Shown here piece by piece: positions 11,410 to 21,039 of a stretch of 64,000 nt of DNA; the stretch's first letter is position 1; the number at the start of each line of letters is the position of its first letter. Location: NCBI RefSeq assembly GCF_002936955.1, contig NZ_MPZM01000015.1, forward strand, positions 1 to 64,000, given 5' to 3'. The position numbers and the translations under genes are program-made. This DNA is from Oceanisphaera arctica (GTDB taxonomy: Bacteria; Pseudomonadota; Gammaproteobacteria; Enterobacterales; Aeromonadaceae). The notes beneath the pieces were generated by a model. It searched no databases. It saw nothing but the letters and a program-made list of their open reading frames with translations, and had not been told where the DNA came from.

Positions 11410-13092
11410 TTAATCCTTGTTAACCATTGGCAGATCCAGACCCTGTTCACGGGCACAATCGATAGCGATATCATAACCGGCATCGGCGTGACGCATGACT
11501 CCGGTACCCGGGTCGTTGCGCAGTACACGCCCCAGGCGGGCGGCGGCGGCATCGGTGCCGTCGGCCACGATCACCACACCCGAGTGCTGGCTGAAGCCCA
11601 TGCCCACACCACCACCGTGGTGCAGAGAAACCCAGGTCGCGCCGCCTGCGGTGTTCAGCAGGGCGTTCAGCAGCGGCCAGTCGGAAACGGCATCGGAGCC
11701 GTCGAGCATGGCTTCGGTTTCACGATTGGGGCTGGCGACGGAGCCGGAGTCCAGGTGGTCACGACCGATCACGATGGGCGCTTTCAGTTCGCCGCTCTTG
11801 ACCATTTCGTTGAAGGCCAGCGCCAGACGGGCGCGGTCTTTCAGGCCGACCCAGCAGATACGGGCAGGCAGACCCTGGAAGGCGATACGCTCACGCGCCA
11901 TGTCCAGCCAGTTATGCAGGTGCGGGTTGTCGGGGATCAGTTCCTTCACCTTGGCGTCGGTCTTGTAGATGTCTTCCGGATCGCCACTCAGTGCCACCCA
12001 GCGGAAAGGACCTATGCCTTCGCAGAACAGCGGACGCACATAGGCGGGTACGAAGCCGGGGAAATCAAAGGCATTCTTCACGCCTTCTTCCAGCGCCATC
12101 TGGCGGATGTTGTTACCGTAATCGAGGGTAGCGGCACCACGATCCTGCAGATCCAGCATCGCTTGTACCTGTACCGCCATCGACTGCTTGGCGGCCTTGA
12201 CCACGGCGGCCTCGTCCTGCTTGCGCATGTCGGCAGCGTGTTCCATGGTCCAGCCCTGGGGCAGGTAGCCATTCAGCGGATCGTGGGCGGATGTCTGGTC
12301 GGTGACCACGTCCGGCGTGATATTACGCGCGACCAGCTCCTTGAATACGTCGGCGGCGTTACCCAGCAGGCCGACGGAAATCACGTCGCCCTTGGCTTTC
12401 GCTTCATCGAGCATACCCAGCGCTTCGTCCAGGCTGTAGGCCTTCTTGTCGACGTAACGAGTGCGCATACGGAAGTCGATACGGGTTTCGTCACATTCAA
12501 CGGTAATACAGTTGAAACCGGCCATGGTGGCGGCCAGCGGCTGAGCGCCACCCATGCCACCCAGACCACCGGTCAGTACCCAGCGCCCCTTGGCTTCACC
12601 GTTGAAGTGCTGCTTGGCCACGGCGACGAAGGTTTCGTAGGTGCCCTGCACTATGCCCTGAGAGCCGATGTAGATCCAGGAGCCGGCAGTCATCTGGCCG
12701 TACATCATCAGGCCTTTCTTATCCAGCTCGTTAAAGTGTTCCCAGTTGGCCCAATGGGGAACCAGGTTGGAGTTGGCAAGCAGCACTCGCGGGGCGTCGG
12801 CGTGGGTCTTGAACACACCAACCGGCTTGCCGGATTGTATCAGCAGGGTCTCGTCGTCTTCCAGGCGAGTCAGTACTTCTGCGATGCGGTCGAAACAGTT
12901 CCAGTCTCGGGCCGCGCGGCCGATACCACCGTACACCACCAGATCTTCGGGCCGCTCGGCCACGTCTGGGTGCAGGTTATTGTGCAGCATGCGGTAGGCG
13001 GCTTCGGTCAGCCAGCTTTTACAGATTTTGTTAACGCCGGTCGGTGATTTGGTAACACGGCCTGGTGCGTGACGCTTGTCTTGTTGTGACAT
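11410..13092 (-). CDS. hutU: urocanate hydratase
   Basis: 560-residue cytoplasmic NAD+-dependent urocanase, converting urocanate to 4-imidazolone-5-propionate. The glycine-rich segment [19 protein letters not shown] is the NAD+-binding region, and the N-terminal block with [12 protein letters not shown] is typical. The length agrees with characterised urocanases (about 557). It sits 12 bases after hutG and 4 bases before hutH, in the same operon. Long antisense frames over this gene reflect codon bias only. Confidence 0.97.
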   Translation of the reverse strand: MSQQDKRHAPGRVTKSPTGVNKICKSWLTEAAYRMLHNNLHPDVAERPEDLVVYGGIGRAARDWNCFDRIAEVLTRLEDDETLLIQSGKPVGVFKTHADAPRVLLANSNLVPHWANWEHFNELDKKGLMMYGQMTAGSWIYIGSQGIVQGTYETFVAVAKQHFNGEAKGRWVLTGGLGGMGGAQPLAATMAGFNCITVECDETRIDFRMRTRYVDKKAYSLDEALGMLDEAKAKGDVISVGLLGNAADVFKELVARNITPDVVTDQTSAHDPLNGYLPQGWTMEHAADMRKQDEAAVVKAAKQSMAVQVQAMLDLQDRGAATLDYGNNIRQMALEEGVKNAFDFPGFVPAYVRPLFCEGIGPFRWVALSGDPEDIYKTDAKVKELIPDNPHLHNWLDMARERIAFQGLPARICWVGLKDRARLALAFNEMVKSGELKAPIVIGRDHLDSGSVASPNRETEAMLDGSDAVSDWPLLNALLNTAGGATWVSLHHGGGVGMGFSQHSGVVIVADGTDAAAARLGRVLRNDPGTGVMRHADAGYDIAIDCAREQGLDLPMVNKD

Positions 13093-13104
13093 GGTATGTC
13101 CCTC

Positions 13105-14046
13105 TTACAGTGTCAAAGTATGAATTAACCGAGCCGCCAGTCGGGCCGTATGGCCATCAACGTCATACTCGGGATTAAGCTCTGCCAGATCGGCAAGTCG
13201 TAACTTGCCACTCGCGGTAATCTGTTCAATCAATGGTTCAATCACATCCAGTGCTACCCCCCGGGCGGCCGGTGCGCTTACACCGGGTGCCTGAGCTGCG
13301 GGAAACACATCAATATCTATGGTCAGGTACAGGTGGTCGCAGCGACCGATAAAGGCGTTTAACTCGCTCTGCATCTCGGCCAACCGGCCCTGGGTCATGG
13401 CTCTGTCTTCCCATACCAGTGTTTGCAACTGTTCGGCTTTGTCGAACAATGCCCGGGTATTGGAAGCCCGGCTAACGCCCAGACAGGCGTACTGAAAAGG
13501 CCAATTCTGTTGCTCGCAAACCTGGGCTATCTGGGCGAAGGGAGTGCCGGAAGACACCACCACGCCCGGGTCGCGCAGATCGAAGTGGGCATCAAAATTG
13601 ATAATGCCGATGCGCGGGTGCTGTTCTTGCGTCGCCTCTTGTGTCATAAAATGTTGCGCCAGACCACTCCAGGAGCCGAAGGCCACCTCGTGGCCGCCAC
13701 CCATCACGATGGGCAACTGTCGGTGTGCCAGACATTCGGCGACCTGGTCGGCCAGGGCGCTGTGCGCCGCTTCAAGATCTTCGCCTTCACAGACCACATC
13801 GCCGGCGTCATAAACCGGGCCCGACTGGTGCCAGGCCAGGCTCGCCAGCGACTTGCGCATGGCAGCAGGCCCAAGGGCTGCCCCCACTCGTCCCTTGTTG
13901 CGGCGTACGCCTTCGTCGCTGCAAAAACCAATCAGGGTCGTACCCGGCTCGGCCGCCGTGGTAAACGGCTGTACCTGCTGGTGCCAGCGGGCGGTATTCA
14001 CCTCGGGATCGACTCGGCCGCTCCAGATATTCATGTCCGGCTTCAT
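13105..14046 (-). CDS. hutG: formimidoylglutamase
   Basis: 313-residue member of the arginase/agmatinase family, hydrolysing N-formimidoyl-L-glutamate to glutamate and formamide. Binuclear Mn2+ ligands are visible: GGGHE (H119), INFDAHFD (D152, H154, D156) and later TIDIDVF. It overlaps hutI by 4 bases (ATGA), so it is coupled to it. This gives the four-step hut route that ends in formamide rather than formylglutamate; no hutF or formylglutamate deformylase is seen in the window. Confidence 0.94.
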   Translation of the reverse strand: MKPDMNIWSGRVDPEVNTARWHQQVQPFTTAAEPGTTLIGFCSDEGVRRNKGRVGAALGPAAMRKSLASLAWHQSGPVYDAGDVVCEGEDLEAAHSALADQVAECLAHRQLPIVMGGGHEVAFGSWSGLAQHFMTQEATQEQHPRIGIINFDAHFDLRDPGVVVSSGTPFAQIAQVCEQQNWPFQYACLGVSRASNTRALFDKAEQLQTLVWEDRAMTQGRLAEMQSELNAFIGRCDHLYLTIDIDVFPAAQAPGVSAPAARGVALDVIEPLIEQITASGKLRLADLAELNPEYDVDGHTARLAARLIHTLTL

Positions 14047-15275
14047 GCTGCACCTCCTGACATTTTGTCGGCAACCATTCCTGCAACTACACGGTGCGTT
14101 AACCGGGGCAGACCCACGCTGTAGGCCAGCTCCGCCGGATTATTGGTATCCCACAGGCAGAAGTCCGCCTGCAGTCCGGGCGCGATGCGACCCACTTCTG
14201 CCTGTAATCCCAGCGCCTGGGCACCGTGGGCGGTGACACCGCGCAGGGCCTCAATGGGGGTCAGGCGAAATAGGGTGCAGGCCATATTCAGCATCAGTTT
14301 CAGGCTGAAGATCGGCGAAGTGCCCGGGTTGGCATCGGTGGCCAGCGCCATCGGCACCTGGTAACGACGCAGCAGCTCGATGGGCGGCACCTTGGTCTCG
14401 CGCAATATGAAAAAGGCGCCGGGCAACAGGGTGGCTACTGTGCCGGCCTCGGCCAGGGCCTTGACCCCGGCTTCGTCCAGATATTCGATATGATCCACCG
14501 AAAGCGCGCCGGCCCGGGCGGCGGCAGCGCTGCCCCCCAGATTGGACAACTGTTCGGTGTGACCCTTGATGGCCAGGCCATGGGCTTTGGCAGCGGCATA
14601 GACCCGCTCGCACTGTTCGACCGAGAAGGCGATGTTTTCACAGAACACATCTACCGCGTCGGCAAGCCCTTCGGCGGCCGCAGCCGGAATCATCTTGCTG
14701 CACACCAGACTGATGTAGCCGTCGGCATCGTTTTTATATTCCGGCGGCAAAGCATGGGCGCCGAGCAGGGTGGTCACCACCCGAACCGGCAGCTCGCGGC
14801 CAAGCCGACGCGCCACCCGCAGCATCTTCAATTCGTTTTCCAGATCCAGGCCGTAACCGGACTTGATTTCAACTGTGGTCACGCCGTCGGCCATCAGTGC
14901 CTGCAGGCGGGGCTTGGCGCTCTCGAACAGTTCGTCTTCACAGGCGGCGCGGGTAGCGCGCACCGTGCTGATGATGCCGCCGCCGGCACGGGCGATTTCT
15001 TCGTAGCTCGCACCTTCCAGCCGGGCTTCAAACTCGCCAGAGCGGTTGCCGCCAAACACCAGATGGGTATGGCAGTCAATCAGTCCGGGGGTCATCAGGG
15101 CACCCTTCACATCGATGCACTCGAAGCCGGACTTGTCGTCGGCTTTCAGTTCGCTCATCGGCTTGAGCCAGGCAATCCGGCCCTCTTTCACCGCAACTGC
15201 CATCGGCTCGGCGGCACCGTTCAGGCCATCAAACAGAGAGGCGTTTACCCAGAGAAGAGGTGATGACTGATTCAT
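14043..15275 (-). CDS. hutI: imidazolonepropionase
   Basis: 410-residue amidohydrolase that opens imidazolonepropionate to formimidoylglutamate. Metal ligands H69 and H71 lie in [10 protein letters not shown]; later GHTEQ, DHIEYL and TDANPGTSP complete the metal and substrate site. It is the first gene of the operon. Its start is about 24 bases from a TGTATATACA operator, so HutC bound there would block transcription of the whole hutIGUH unit. Confidence 0.96.
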   Translation of the reverse strand: MNQSSPLLWVNASLFDGLNGAAEPMAVAVKEGRIAWLKPMSELKADDKSGFECIDVKGALMTPGLIDCHTHLVFGGNRSGEFEARLEGASYEEIARAGGGIISTVRATRAACEDELFESAKPRLQALMADGVTTVEIKSGYGLDLENELKMLRVARRLGRELPVRVVTTLLGAHALPPEYKNDADGYISLVCSKMIPAAAAEGLADAVDVFCENIAFSVEQCERVYAAAKAHGLAIKGHTEQLSNLGGSAAAARAGALSVDHIEYLDEAGVKALAEAGTVATLLPGAFFILRETKVPPIELLRRYQVPMALATDANPGTSPIFSLKLMLNMACTLFRLTPIEALRGVTAHGAQALGLQAEVGRIAPGLQADFCLWDTNNPAELAYSVGLPRLTHRVVAGMVADKMSGGAA

Positions 15276-15298
15276 GAAAGCGTCCTTGATGCGATATT

Positions 15299-15308
15299 TG
15301 TATATACA
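15299..15308. promoter_or_regulatory. HutC operator, proximal to hutI
   Basis: Perfect 10-bp palindrome TGTATATACA within TTTGTATATACATTT, 24 bases upstream of the hutI start. The same palindrome recurs at 15413 and a one-base variant precedes hutC. This matches the TGTATATACA core known for HutC (GntR family). Confidence 0.82.
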
Positions 15309-15412
15309 TTTAAACCTATTTTTTTCTCTGGCAACCCCTTTAAACTAAATTCACCAAAATATTTGACCAAAACCACATTAAAAGTATACACACCATTAAC
15401 TTTTACTTATTT

Positions 15413-15422
15413 TGTATATACA
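15413..15422. promoter_or_regulatory. HutC operator, proximal to the yjiH-type transporter
   Basis: Second perfect TGTATATACA, in TTTTGTATATACATTGACC, 54 bases upstream of the transporter start. The two palindromes are 114 bases apart in the divergent hutI / transporter promoter region. A weaker half-like GTATACA lies between them near 15384. Confidence 0.82.
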
Positions 15423-15475
15423 TTGACCACTAATCACCATCACGGCTTACACATCGCCAGTTACAAGGAGTACTC

Positions 15476-16786
15476 ATGAATCAGGTTACGGAGCAATCAC
15501 AAGCCCCCGGCAAGGCCATCGGCCGGCTGCTCGGGTTAAGCGCTGTCGGCATATTTATCTTTTTTATTCCCATCAGCCAGCAGGGCAAGACCAGCATACC
15601 GCTGGATCATATGGTCGGCTGGCTGCGCGCCGCCTTGGGTGAAACCGGCGCTGGCTGGTATGCCATGGTGATGATCCTGGCGGGTGCCCTCTATCCGCTG
15701 ATCACCGGCCGCTGGAAGCAGAGCCTGACCGACCAAATTTTTCTGGTGCTGAAGTGGCTGGGCGTCATCGCCGGCGTGCTGGCGCTCACCGGCGCCGGCC
15801 CCGCCGCCCTGCAGACGCCGGACATGCTGCCGTTTCTGTTCAACAAACTGGTGATTTCGGTTGGGCTGATCGTGCCCATCGGTTCGGTGTTTCTGGCCTT
15901 TCTGGTGGGGTACGGCCTGCTGGAAGCCATCGGTATTCTGGTACAGAAACTGATGCAGCCTATCTGGCGCACGCCGGGCCGCTCCGCCATCGATGCGGTA
16001 GCCTCCTTCGTCGGCAGCTACTCCATCGGCCTGCTGATCACCAACCGGGTCTATGTGTCCGGTCATTACTCGGCTCGGGAAGCGGCCATTATCGCCACCG
16101 GCTTTTCCACCGTGTCCGCCACCTTCATGATTATCGTGGCCAAGACCCTGGGGCTGATGGAAATCTGGAACCAGTACTTCTGGCTGACCCTGCTGATCAC
16201 CTTCGTAGTCACCGCCATCACGGTGCGGCTACCCCCACTGTCACGGCTGGATAACCAGGCTGAGCACAGAGAGCCGGCCTGTGAAGACGGCAACCGCTTG
16301 GGTATTGCCTGGCAGAATGGTCTGGAGATTGCCGAAAAGGCGCCAAGTCTCGGCAGGAACGTCGTCGACAATTTCAAAGATGGCCTGGTGATGACCATCA
16401 GCATACTGCCATCCATCATGTCGGTGGGGCTGATTGGTCTGCTGGTGGCCAAGTACACGCCGATGTTCGACTGGCTGGGTTATCTGTTCTACCCGGTGAC
16501 CTGGCTGTGGGGTGTGGAAGACGGCATGCTGCTGTCCAAGGCGACCGCCTCGGGACTGGCGGAAATGTTTCTGCCGGCCTTGCTGATGGCAGAAGCCGAC
16601 TTTGTCGCCCGCTTCGCCGCCGGTGTGGTGTGCGTGTCGTCGATACTCTTCTTCTCGGCGTCCATCCCCTGCATTCTGGCGACCCGACTCCCGCTGAAAG
16701 TGGGTACCCTGGTGCTGGTGTGGTTTATCCGCGCCTTTCTAAGCTTGCTGCTGGCCATACCCGTAGCCATGCTGATCGCCCCTTAA
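15476..16786 (+). CDS. YjiH family membrane protein, probable hut-linked transporter
   Basis: 436-residue inner-membrane protein with roughly ten hydrophobic segments and the nucleoside-recognition/Gate-type repeats of the YjiH family (for example AIDAVASFVGSYSIGLLITNRVYVSGHYSAREAAIIATGFS). A soluble loop around residues 255-285 is rich in charged residues. The start follows ACAAGGAGTACTC, a strong ribosome site. It is divergent from hutI and shares its HutC-type operator region, so uptake of histidine or urocanate is a reasonable inference. No family member with a proven substrate is known to me. Confidence 0.82.
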   Translation: MNQVTEQSQAPGKAIGRLLGLSAVGIFIFFIPISQQGKTSIPLDHMVGWLRAALGETGAGWYAMVMILAGALYPLITGRWKQSLTDQIFLVLKWLGVIAGVLALTGAGPAALQTPDMLPFLFNKLVISVGLIVPIGSVFLAFLVGYGLLEAIGILVQKLMQPIWRTPGRSAIDAVASFVGSYSIGLLITNRVYVSGHYSAREAAIIATGFSTVSATFMIIVAKTLGLMEIWNQYFWLTLLITFVVTAITVRLPPLSRLDNQAEHREPACEDGNRLGIAWQNGLEIAEKAPSLGRNVVDNFKDGLVMTISILPSIMSVGLIGLLVAKYTPMFDWLGYLFYPVTWLWGVEDGMLLSKATASGLAEMFLPALLMAEADFVARFAAGVVCVSSILFFSASIPCILATRLPLKVGTLVLVWFIRAFLSLLLAIPVAMLIAP

Positions 16787-16884
16787 GCCCTCACCTCTCC
16801 TTTCCGCCCGGCCGCTGCGGCGTGCCGGGCTGGCTCCAACTGCAGCTTACCGTTAAGATGTCGCCTTTTACACGAGACGACCTC

Positions 16885-17421
16885 ATGGCCCTGACTGCCA
16901 CCCTGCATAAAGTCCGCATGAATATCAGCGACTTGCACCGACACTACTATCAAGAACACAGCCTTACTGTGGCTCAGCATCCGTCCGAAACAAACACCCG
17001 GCTGATGGTGCGCCTGCTGGCCTTTATGCGCCACGCAGATGAAGATTTGAGCTTTACCAAGGGCCTGAGCACCGACGACGAGCCGGAGCTATGGCAGAAA
17101 TCGCCGGATGGTCGCATCCTGCTATGGGTGGAGTTGGGTGAGCCCAGCGTTAAGCGCATCAAGCAGGCGCTGTCTCGGGCAGAACAGGTGGTGGTTTACA
17201 GCTACGGCGGGCGCAGCGCCCAGGAATGGTGGAACAAGCATCAGACCGAGCTGGGCCTGTTGCCCCGGCTGCAGATTTATCACCTGGCCGACCCCCAACC
17301 GGCGCAGCTGTCCGAGCTATGTGCTCGCAGCATCGACCTGTTTGCCACCCTGCAGGAAAGTGAAGTGCAGCTCACCGACGGTGAACACAGTCTGGATTTG
17401 ATGCTCGATCAGTGGCGCTGA
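16885..17421 (+). CDS. yaeQ: YaeQ family protein
   Basis: 178 residues, close to E. coli YaeQ (181). It matches over the whole length: ALTATLHKVRMNISDLHRHYY, HPSETNTRLMVRLLAFMRHADEDL, LSTDDEPELW and RSAQEWW are family blocks. YaeQ has a PD-(D/E)xK nuclease-like fold; its cellular role is unclear. The ATG at 16885 is chosen because the homologous proteins start there (MALxAT); an in-frame ATG at 16858 would add nine residues. It lies between the transporter and hutC and is probably unrelated to histidine use. Its stop is 6 bases from a mobile repeat. Confidence 0.9.
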   Translation: MALTATLHKVRMNISDLHRHYYQEHSLTVAQHPSETNTRLMVRLLAFMRHADEDLSFTKGLSTDDEPELWQKSPDGRILLWVELGEPSVKRIKQALSRAEQVVVYSYGGRSAQEWWNKHQTELGLLPRLQIYHLADPQPAQLSELCARSIDLFATLQESEVQLTDGEHSLDLMLDQWR

Positions 17422-17427
17422 GACGTG

Positions 17428-17790
17428 TTACCCATCGGATTAAATATTCGATCTTTTTGACTGTCATATCAATCCCGGACAAAGGGCCCGCTTCTCCGCC
17501 CCGCTCAAGCACCTCCCTGTGACGCTCAGCACATGACATCCCTGTCATGTGCTGGTAGGTGAAGCAGATCCCTTTGTCCTCCTGATGCTCCGGCGTTGCC
17601 TATTGGCGCTGTCTGCAGGCAACTCGGTGTTCAAGAAGAGGCAACAGAGATCGACTACCACGACCGTGAAATGCCATGGACGGCATTTCCCGAGCCTCCA
17701 GGGAGGGTTCATAGCGTGTCGTGGGAGGCGGCTGTGTTGCCTCTAATACCTGATGCTTCAATATGATCAGATACTTAATGGGGTTGGTAT
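17428..17790. repeat. MITE-like two-module palindromic element, copy 1
   Basis: 363-bp element filling the space between the convergent genes yaeQ and hutC. Terminal inverted repeats: left TTACCCATCGGATTAAATAT from 17428, right end TTGGTAT at 17790 (the inverse reads ATACCAACCCCATTAAGTAT). Module I (17477-17579) opens with GGACAAAGGG and closes with CCCTTTGTCC; its inner hairpin 17527-17554 has an 11-bp perfect stem and loop ATCCCT. Module II (17638-17743) opens with GAGGCAACA and closes with TGTTGCCTC; its inner stem AAATGCC/GGCATTT (17669-17688) has a 6-nt loop. No coding capacity is seen. Confidence 0.85.
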
Positions 17791-17859
17791 GAGGCTTGAT
17801 GCGGACAGAATCGCCGTTCCGCCCCACCTTGGCAATGACCGGCGAACTCGCCGGTCTGC

Positions 17860-18570
17860 TTATCCCAGCTTGAGGGTAGAGCGCAGCTTGTATTTATCGC
17901 CCGGATGCCAGAGCCGGGCAAAACTGACCAGCTGATGCAAAGACCAGGTGCGCCGGGTTACCAGCAGGCAGGGGGAATCTGGCGATATCTGCAGCCAGTC
18001 GCCAATGTTGGCGGGCGCCATACGGGCCTCGACGATATGCTCCAGATCCGACAGCGGGCAATGCTCTACCAGATAGGCGTTGGGGGTCTGCTGGCCGAAA
18101 TCGCACTGCAGATAGCCGGGCGCCAGCGTCGGATGCACGAAGCGTTCTTCCACCTGGATGGGAGCACCGTTCTCCTTGTGCACCATCACCGAATGAAACA
18201 CCCGGGAGTTGAGCCGCATGCCCATATGCAAGGCCACTTCCTCGTTGGCACGCATCGCTTCCAGCACGATGACGCTATTACTGTATTCGTGGCCTCGGCT
18301 TCGCACCTCGTCGGCAATATTGCTGATATCCGCCAAGGGTGATTCGGCCTTGGGCTCGGTTACGAAGGTACCCAGCCCGGCCCGACGCATCAGGTAGCCT
18401 TCCTGTACCAGATCCCGAATCGCCTTGTGAGCCGTCATCCGGCTGACCTTGAATTGCCCGGCCAGCTCCTGCTCGGGTGGTATCTGCTGATGCAGCGGAT
18501 ACTCCCCCGACTCGATTCGAACCAGGATATGCTGTTTGATCTGCTGATAAAGGGGAATGGATTGGGTCAC
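17860..18570 (-). CDS. hutC: histidine utilisation repressor HutC
   Basis: 236-residue GntR/HutC-type regulator. The N-terminal winged helix (about 5-72; IPPEQELAGQFKVSRMTAHKAIRDLVQEGYL) is followed by a UTRA effector domain that in HutC binds urocanate. It represses hut genes until urocanate accumulates. It is separated from hutIGUH by the transporter, yaeQ and a mobile repeat, but keeps a TGTACATACA operator just upstream of its own start, suggesting autoregulation. HutC proteins are about 240 residues, in agreement. Confidence 0.94.
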   Translation of the reverse strand: MTQSIPLYQQIKQHILVRIESGEYPLHQQIPPEQELAGQFKVSRMTAHKAIRDLVQEGYLMRRAGLGTFVTEPKAESPLADISNIADEVRSRGHEYSNSVIVLEAMRANEEVALHMGMRLNSRVFHSVMVHKENGAPIQVEERFVHPTLAPGYLQCDFGQQTPNAYLVEHCPLSDLEHIVEARMAPANIGDWLQISPDSPCLLVTRRTWSLHQLVSFARLWHPGDKYKLRSTLKLG

Positions 18571-18594
18571 GTAGCCTCCTGTAACAATTTTAAT

Positions 18595-18604
18595 TGTACA
18601 TACA
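18595..18604. promoter_or_regulatory. HutC-type operator at the hutC promoter
   Basis: TGTACATACA inside AATTGTACATACAATTG, 25 bases upstream of the hutC start. It differs by one base from the two perfect sites between hutI and the transporter. The AATTG/CAATT arms extend the symmetry. Confidence 0.75.
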
Positions 18605-18725
18605 ATTGCCAGTGAGTCACATACAAGCTGGGTTAAACCATGAACCGGATCCCACCAGGGCTTTAAACAACCATCGATTTACGCTATGGTGCGCGCAAAT
18701 TCAGTCAGCCATCGGCAGGAATACC

Positions 18726-19199
18726 TTGGAAAAACATGAAGAAGTGCTGGTGGCGCTGCGCCAGATCATCCGTGCCATCGACCTTCACTCCCGTCAGCTC
18801 AGCAAGGCCTCCGGCCTGACCGGCCCTCAGCTGTTGCTGTTGCAGTCCATCAGCGAGCATGGCGACATCACCATGCGCAAGCTGGCCCAGGCCACGCACA
18901 TGAGCCAGGCCACCGCCACCACCATTATCGACAGGCTGGAGCAGAAGCAGCTGGTACGGCGGGAACGCAGTCAGACCGACAAGCGCAAGGTACACGCCGT
19001 GCTGACCGAGGATGGCAAAACCAAGCTCAAAACGGCACCACGGCCGTTGCAGGAAAGCTTTCTCCAGCGTTTTCAGTCACTGGAAGCCTGGGAGCAGAAC
19101 CTGCTGCTGTCTTCGGTACAGCGGATTTCGTCGATGATGAACGCCGACGCTCTGGACGTGGCCCCGCTGCTGCAGGTCGGCAGCCTGCTGCACGAATGA
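18726..19199 (+). CDS. MarR family transcriptional regulator
   Basis: 157 residues from a TTG at 18726. The TTG is preferred because GCAGGA lies 5 bases upstream and the product then has the usual MarR length; the frame extends further upstream, but into the hutC promoter. The winged helix-turn-helix is visible (ITMRKLAQATHMSQATATTIIDRLEQKQLVRRERSQTDKRKVHAVLTEDGK) with the wing DKR motif. It lies divergent to hutC. The regulated genes are unknown. Overall pattern resembles the EctR1-like branch of MarR proteins, but no ectoine genes are nearby. Confidence 0.85.
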   Translation: MEKHEEVLVALRQIIRAIDLHSRQLSKASGLTGPQLLLLQSISEHGDITMRKLAQATHMSQATATTIIDRLEQKQLVRRERSQTDKRKVHAVLTEDGKTKLKTAPRPLQESFLQRFQSLEAWEQNLLLSSVQRISSMMNADALDVAPLLQVGSLLHE

Positions 19200-19235
19200 G
19201 GTGATGTGAGGGGTTAGGCGTGAAGAGTGAAGCGT

Positions 19236-19265
19236 AAAACACCGAATCAATAGGCTCGGTGTTTT
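19236..19265 (+). terminator. intrinsic terminator after the MarR gene
   Basis: Stem AAAACACCGA / TCGGTGTTTT with a 10-nt loop. It starts 37 bases after the MarR stop; the A and T tracts on both sides could let it work in both directions, ending yjaG transcripts as well. Confidence 0.8.
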
Positions 19266-19360
19266 GTTAGAAAAATATGCCGGGACAAGCTCGGCACAAC
19301 AACTTCCTCGCGGGTTTTAGACTTTAGGTTTAGCCACTTATCTTTACGCCTTACGCCTTA

Positions 19361-19939
19361 CTATTCCAAACTAATGCCGATATTGGAAACACCGCCCTGA
19401 GCGGCGAAATCCCGAATAGCCAGAATGGTTTCGGCCTCTCTCTGTTGGCCTACTCGCTCCAGCAGCTCTACCTGAAATTCCATCTCCGCCATCATCAGCT
19501 CATCTTCGTACAGCTCTTCTTCACTCAGATCCCGCTCTGCCAGCAGTTCGGCAAAACCGGCCACGGTACCGAGCGAGGCACTGCTGGCTTCGATGGCTTC
19601 TTCACCGATACGACAAATCACCGAATTATAGGCGGCTCCCAGGGCGACGCAGGCATCCAGTGCCGGGTAGGCGCCGTAACTTTCAAAGCGAGTAGGATCG
19701 GGGATGAATGATTCGAATGATTCCAGCTCGGAGGTCAGATCCACCCGGGATCCCTTGACCGTCAGATAGGTCCAGAGTGTGTCCAGTGTCGAGCGCAAGC
19801 GATCTCCGTTACCGAACCCGGATGTATCGGAAAAAAGTTGATAATTGGGATACATCCGCTCGGCCAGCGCCAGCGCAAACACCGTTTGCTGCCATGGGGC
19901 CAGCTTGTTGATTTTTTTATAAAATTTATCACCGAACAC
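19361..19939 (-). CDS. yjaG: YjaG family protein (DUF416)
   Basis: 192 residues from a GTG at 19939 preceded by AAGGAAATATCC, a strong ribosome site; the frame is open 22 codons further but without such a site. Family blocks: LAPWQQTVFALALAERMYPNY, TSGFGNGDRLRSTLDTLW, YGAYPALDACVALG, and the C-terminal SNIGISLE matching E. coli YjaG (ESNIGI). Function is unknown. An acidic ELYEDELMMAEMEF segment precedes the C-terminus. Confidence 0.88.
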   Translation of the reverse strand: MFGDKFYKKINKLAPWQQTVFALALAERMYPNYQLFSDTSGFGNGDRLRSTLDTLWTYLTVKGSRVDLTSELESFESFIPDPTRFESYGAYPALDACVALGAAYNSVICRIGEEAIEASSASLGTVAGFAELLAERDLSEEELYEDELMMAEMEFQVELLERVGQQREAETILAIRDFAAQGGVSNIGISLE

Positions 19940-20094
19940 GGATATTTCCTTGTGGTTGGGGCTGCCGCCTTGTGGCCAATATGACCGTTTGCGGCCAAGG
20001 CTCACATTTTATGCGGGAAACACTGGTATAAGTTTTTGCTTGTGCCATTGTCTCATAAAACGCTGATACAAAAAGCATGTTGAGGAGAGAAGGT

Positions 20095-21039
20095 ATGGCC
20101 AATCATACCCTGTTACTGCTCAGTCAGGATAACGCCGAATATCAGGCGCTGTTGCAGCAGGCCTACCTGCCCGGGCTGACTATTCTGGCGCCCGAGCAGG
20201 AAGCGGATATTCAGGCGGCACTGGCTAGGGCCGACATCCTGCTGGGCGAACCGGCCCGGCTTCGCGCCCGACTGAAGGAAGCGCGCTCCCTCAAGTGGGC
20301 TCAGTCCACCTATGCCGGGGTCGATCTGCTGCTCAGCTCCGACTGCCGCCAGGATTATCAGCTCACCAATATCAGAGGGATCTTCGGCCCCCTGATCAGT
20401 GAATATGTCTTTGCTCATCTGCTATCACTGACCCGCCATCTGGGCCACTACCGGGAACAGCAGCGGTTACACAACTGGCAACCGCTGCCCTATCACAGCA
20501 TTCGCGGCAAGACGATGCTGATCATCGGCACCGGCAGCATAGGCCAGCATGTGGCCAGTACAGCGGCTAACTTCGGGCTGACCGTGCTGGGCATCAGCCG
20601 TTCCGGGCGAGAAGCTCCCGGCTTTGATCATATCTATCAGCTACCCGCATTGAACAAGGTGCTGCCCAGGGCCGATGTGGTGGTGAGCGTACTGCCCTCT
20701 ACGCCCCAGACCCGGGGCCTGTTCAACAGCGAACGCATGGAATTTTTCAAGCCCGGCGCCATCTTCTTCAACGTGGGCCGGGGCGATGTGGTGGATGAAA
20801 GCGCCCTGATCCAGGCACTGCGTCACGGCAACGTAGGGGCGGCTGTGCTGGATGTGTTTGCCACCGAGCCGCTGCCCGCCGCCAGCCCCTTGTGGGACAT
20901 GCCCAACGTGGTGATAACCCCCCACAACGCCGGCTACAGCTTTCCGGATCAGATTGTCACTCGCTTTAGCCGTAACTACCTGAAATACATAGAGGGCAAA
21001 CCGATGGAAGGCCTGGTGAATTTCAATCTGGGATACTGA
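20095..21039 (+). CDS. D-2-hydroxyacid dehydrogenase family protein
   Basis: 314 residues from the ATG at 20095, after AGGAGAGAAGGT; the ATG 18 bases upstream would leave the ribosome site inside the gene. The NAD(P)-binding loop GTGSIG lies near residue 145. Catalytic Arg (NVGRGDVVDE), Glu (DVFATEPLP) and His (ITPHNAGYS) of the family are all present. It probably reduces a 2-ketoacid such as glyoxylate, hydroxypyruvate or a longer chain; the sequence does not decide which. Its stop shares one base with the start of the next gene. Confidence 0.88.
   Translation: MANHTLLLLSQDNAEYQALLQQAYLPGLTILAPEQEADIQAALARADILLGEPARLRARLKEARSLKWAQSTYAGVDLLLSSDCRQDYQLTNIRGIFGPLISEYVFAHLLSLTRHLGHYREQQRLHNWQPLPYHSIRGKTMLIIGTGSIGQHVASTAANFGLTVLGISRSGREAPGFDHIYQLPALNKVLPRADVVVSVLPSTPQTRGLFNSERMEFFKPGAIFFNVGRGDVVDESALIQALRHGNVGAAVLDVFATEPLPAASPLWDMPNVVITPHNAGYSFPDQIVTRFSRNYLKYIEGKPMEGLVNFNLGY

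Noticed and set aside
11353-13047. 564-residue frame antisense to hutU, and similar long antisense frames over hutI, alaS, oadA and eno
   Set aside because: They mirror strongly conserved genes with high GC at third positions, lack ribosome sites and resemble no family.
17549-17935. Small frames inside mobile repeat copy 1 (and similar ones in copies 2-5)
   Set aside because: They differ in frame and length between copies and follow the palindromes; no conserved product.
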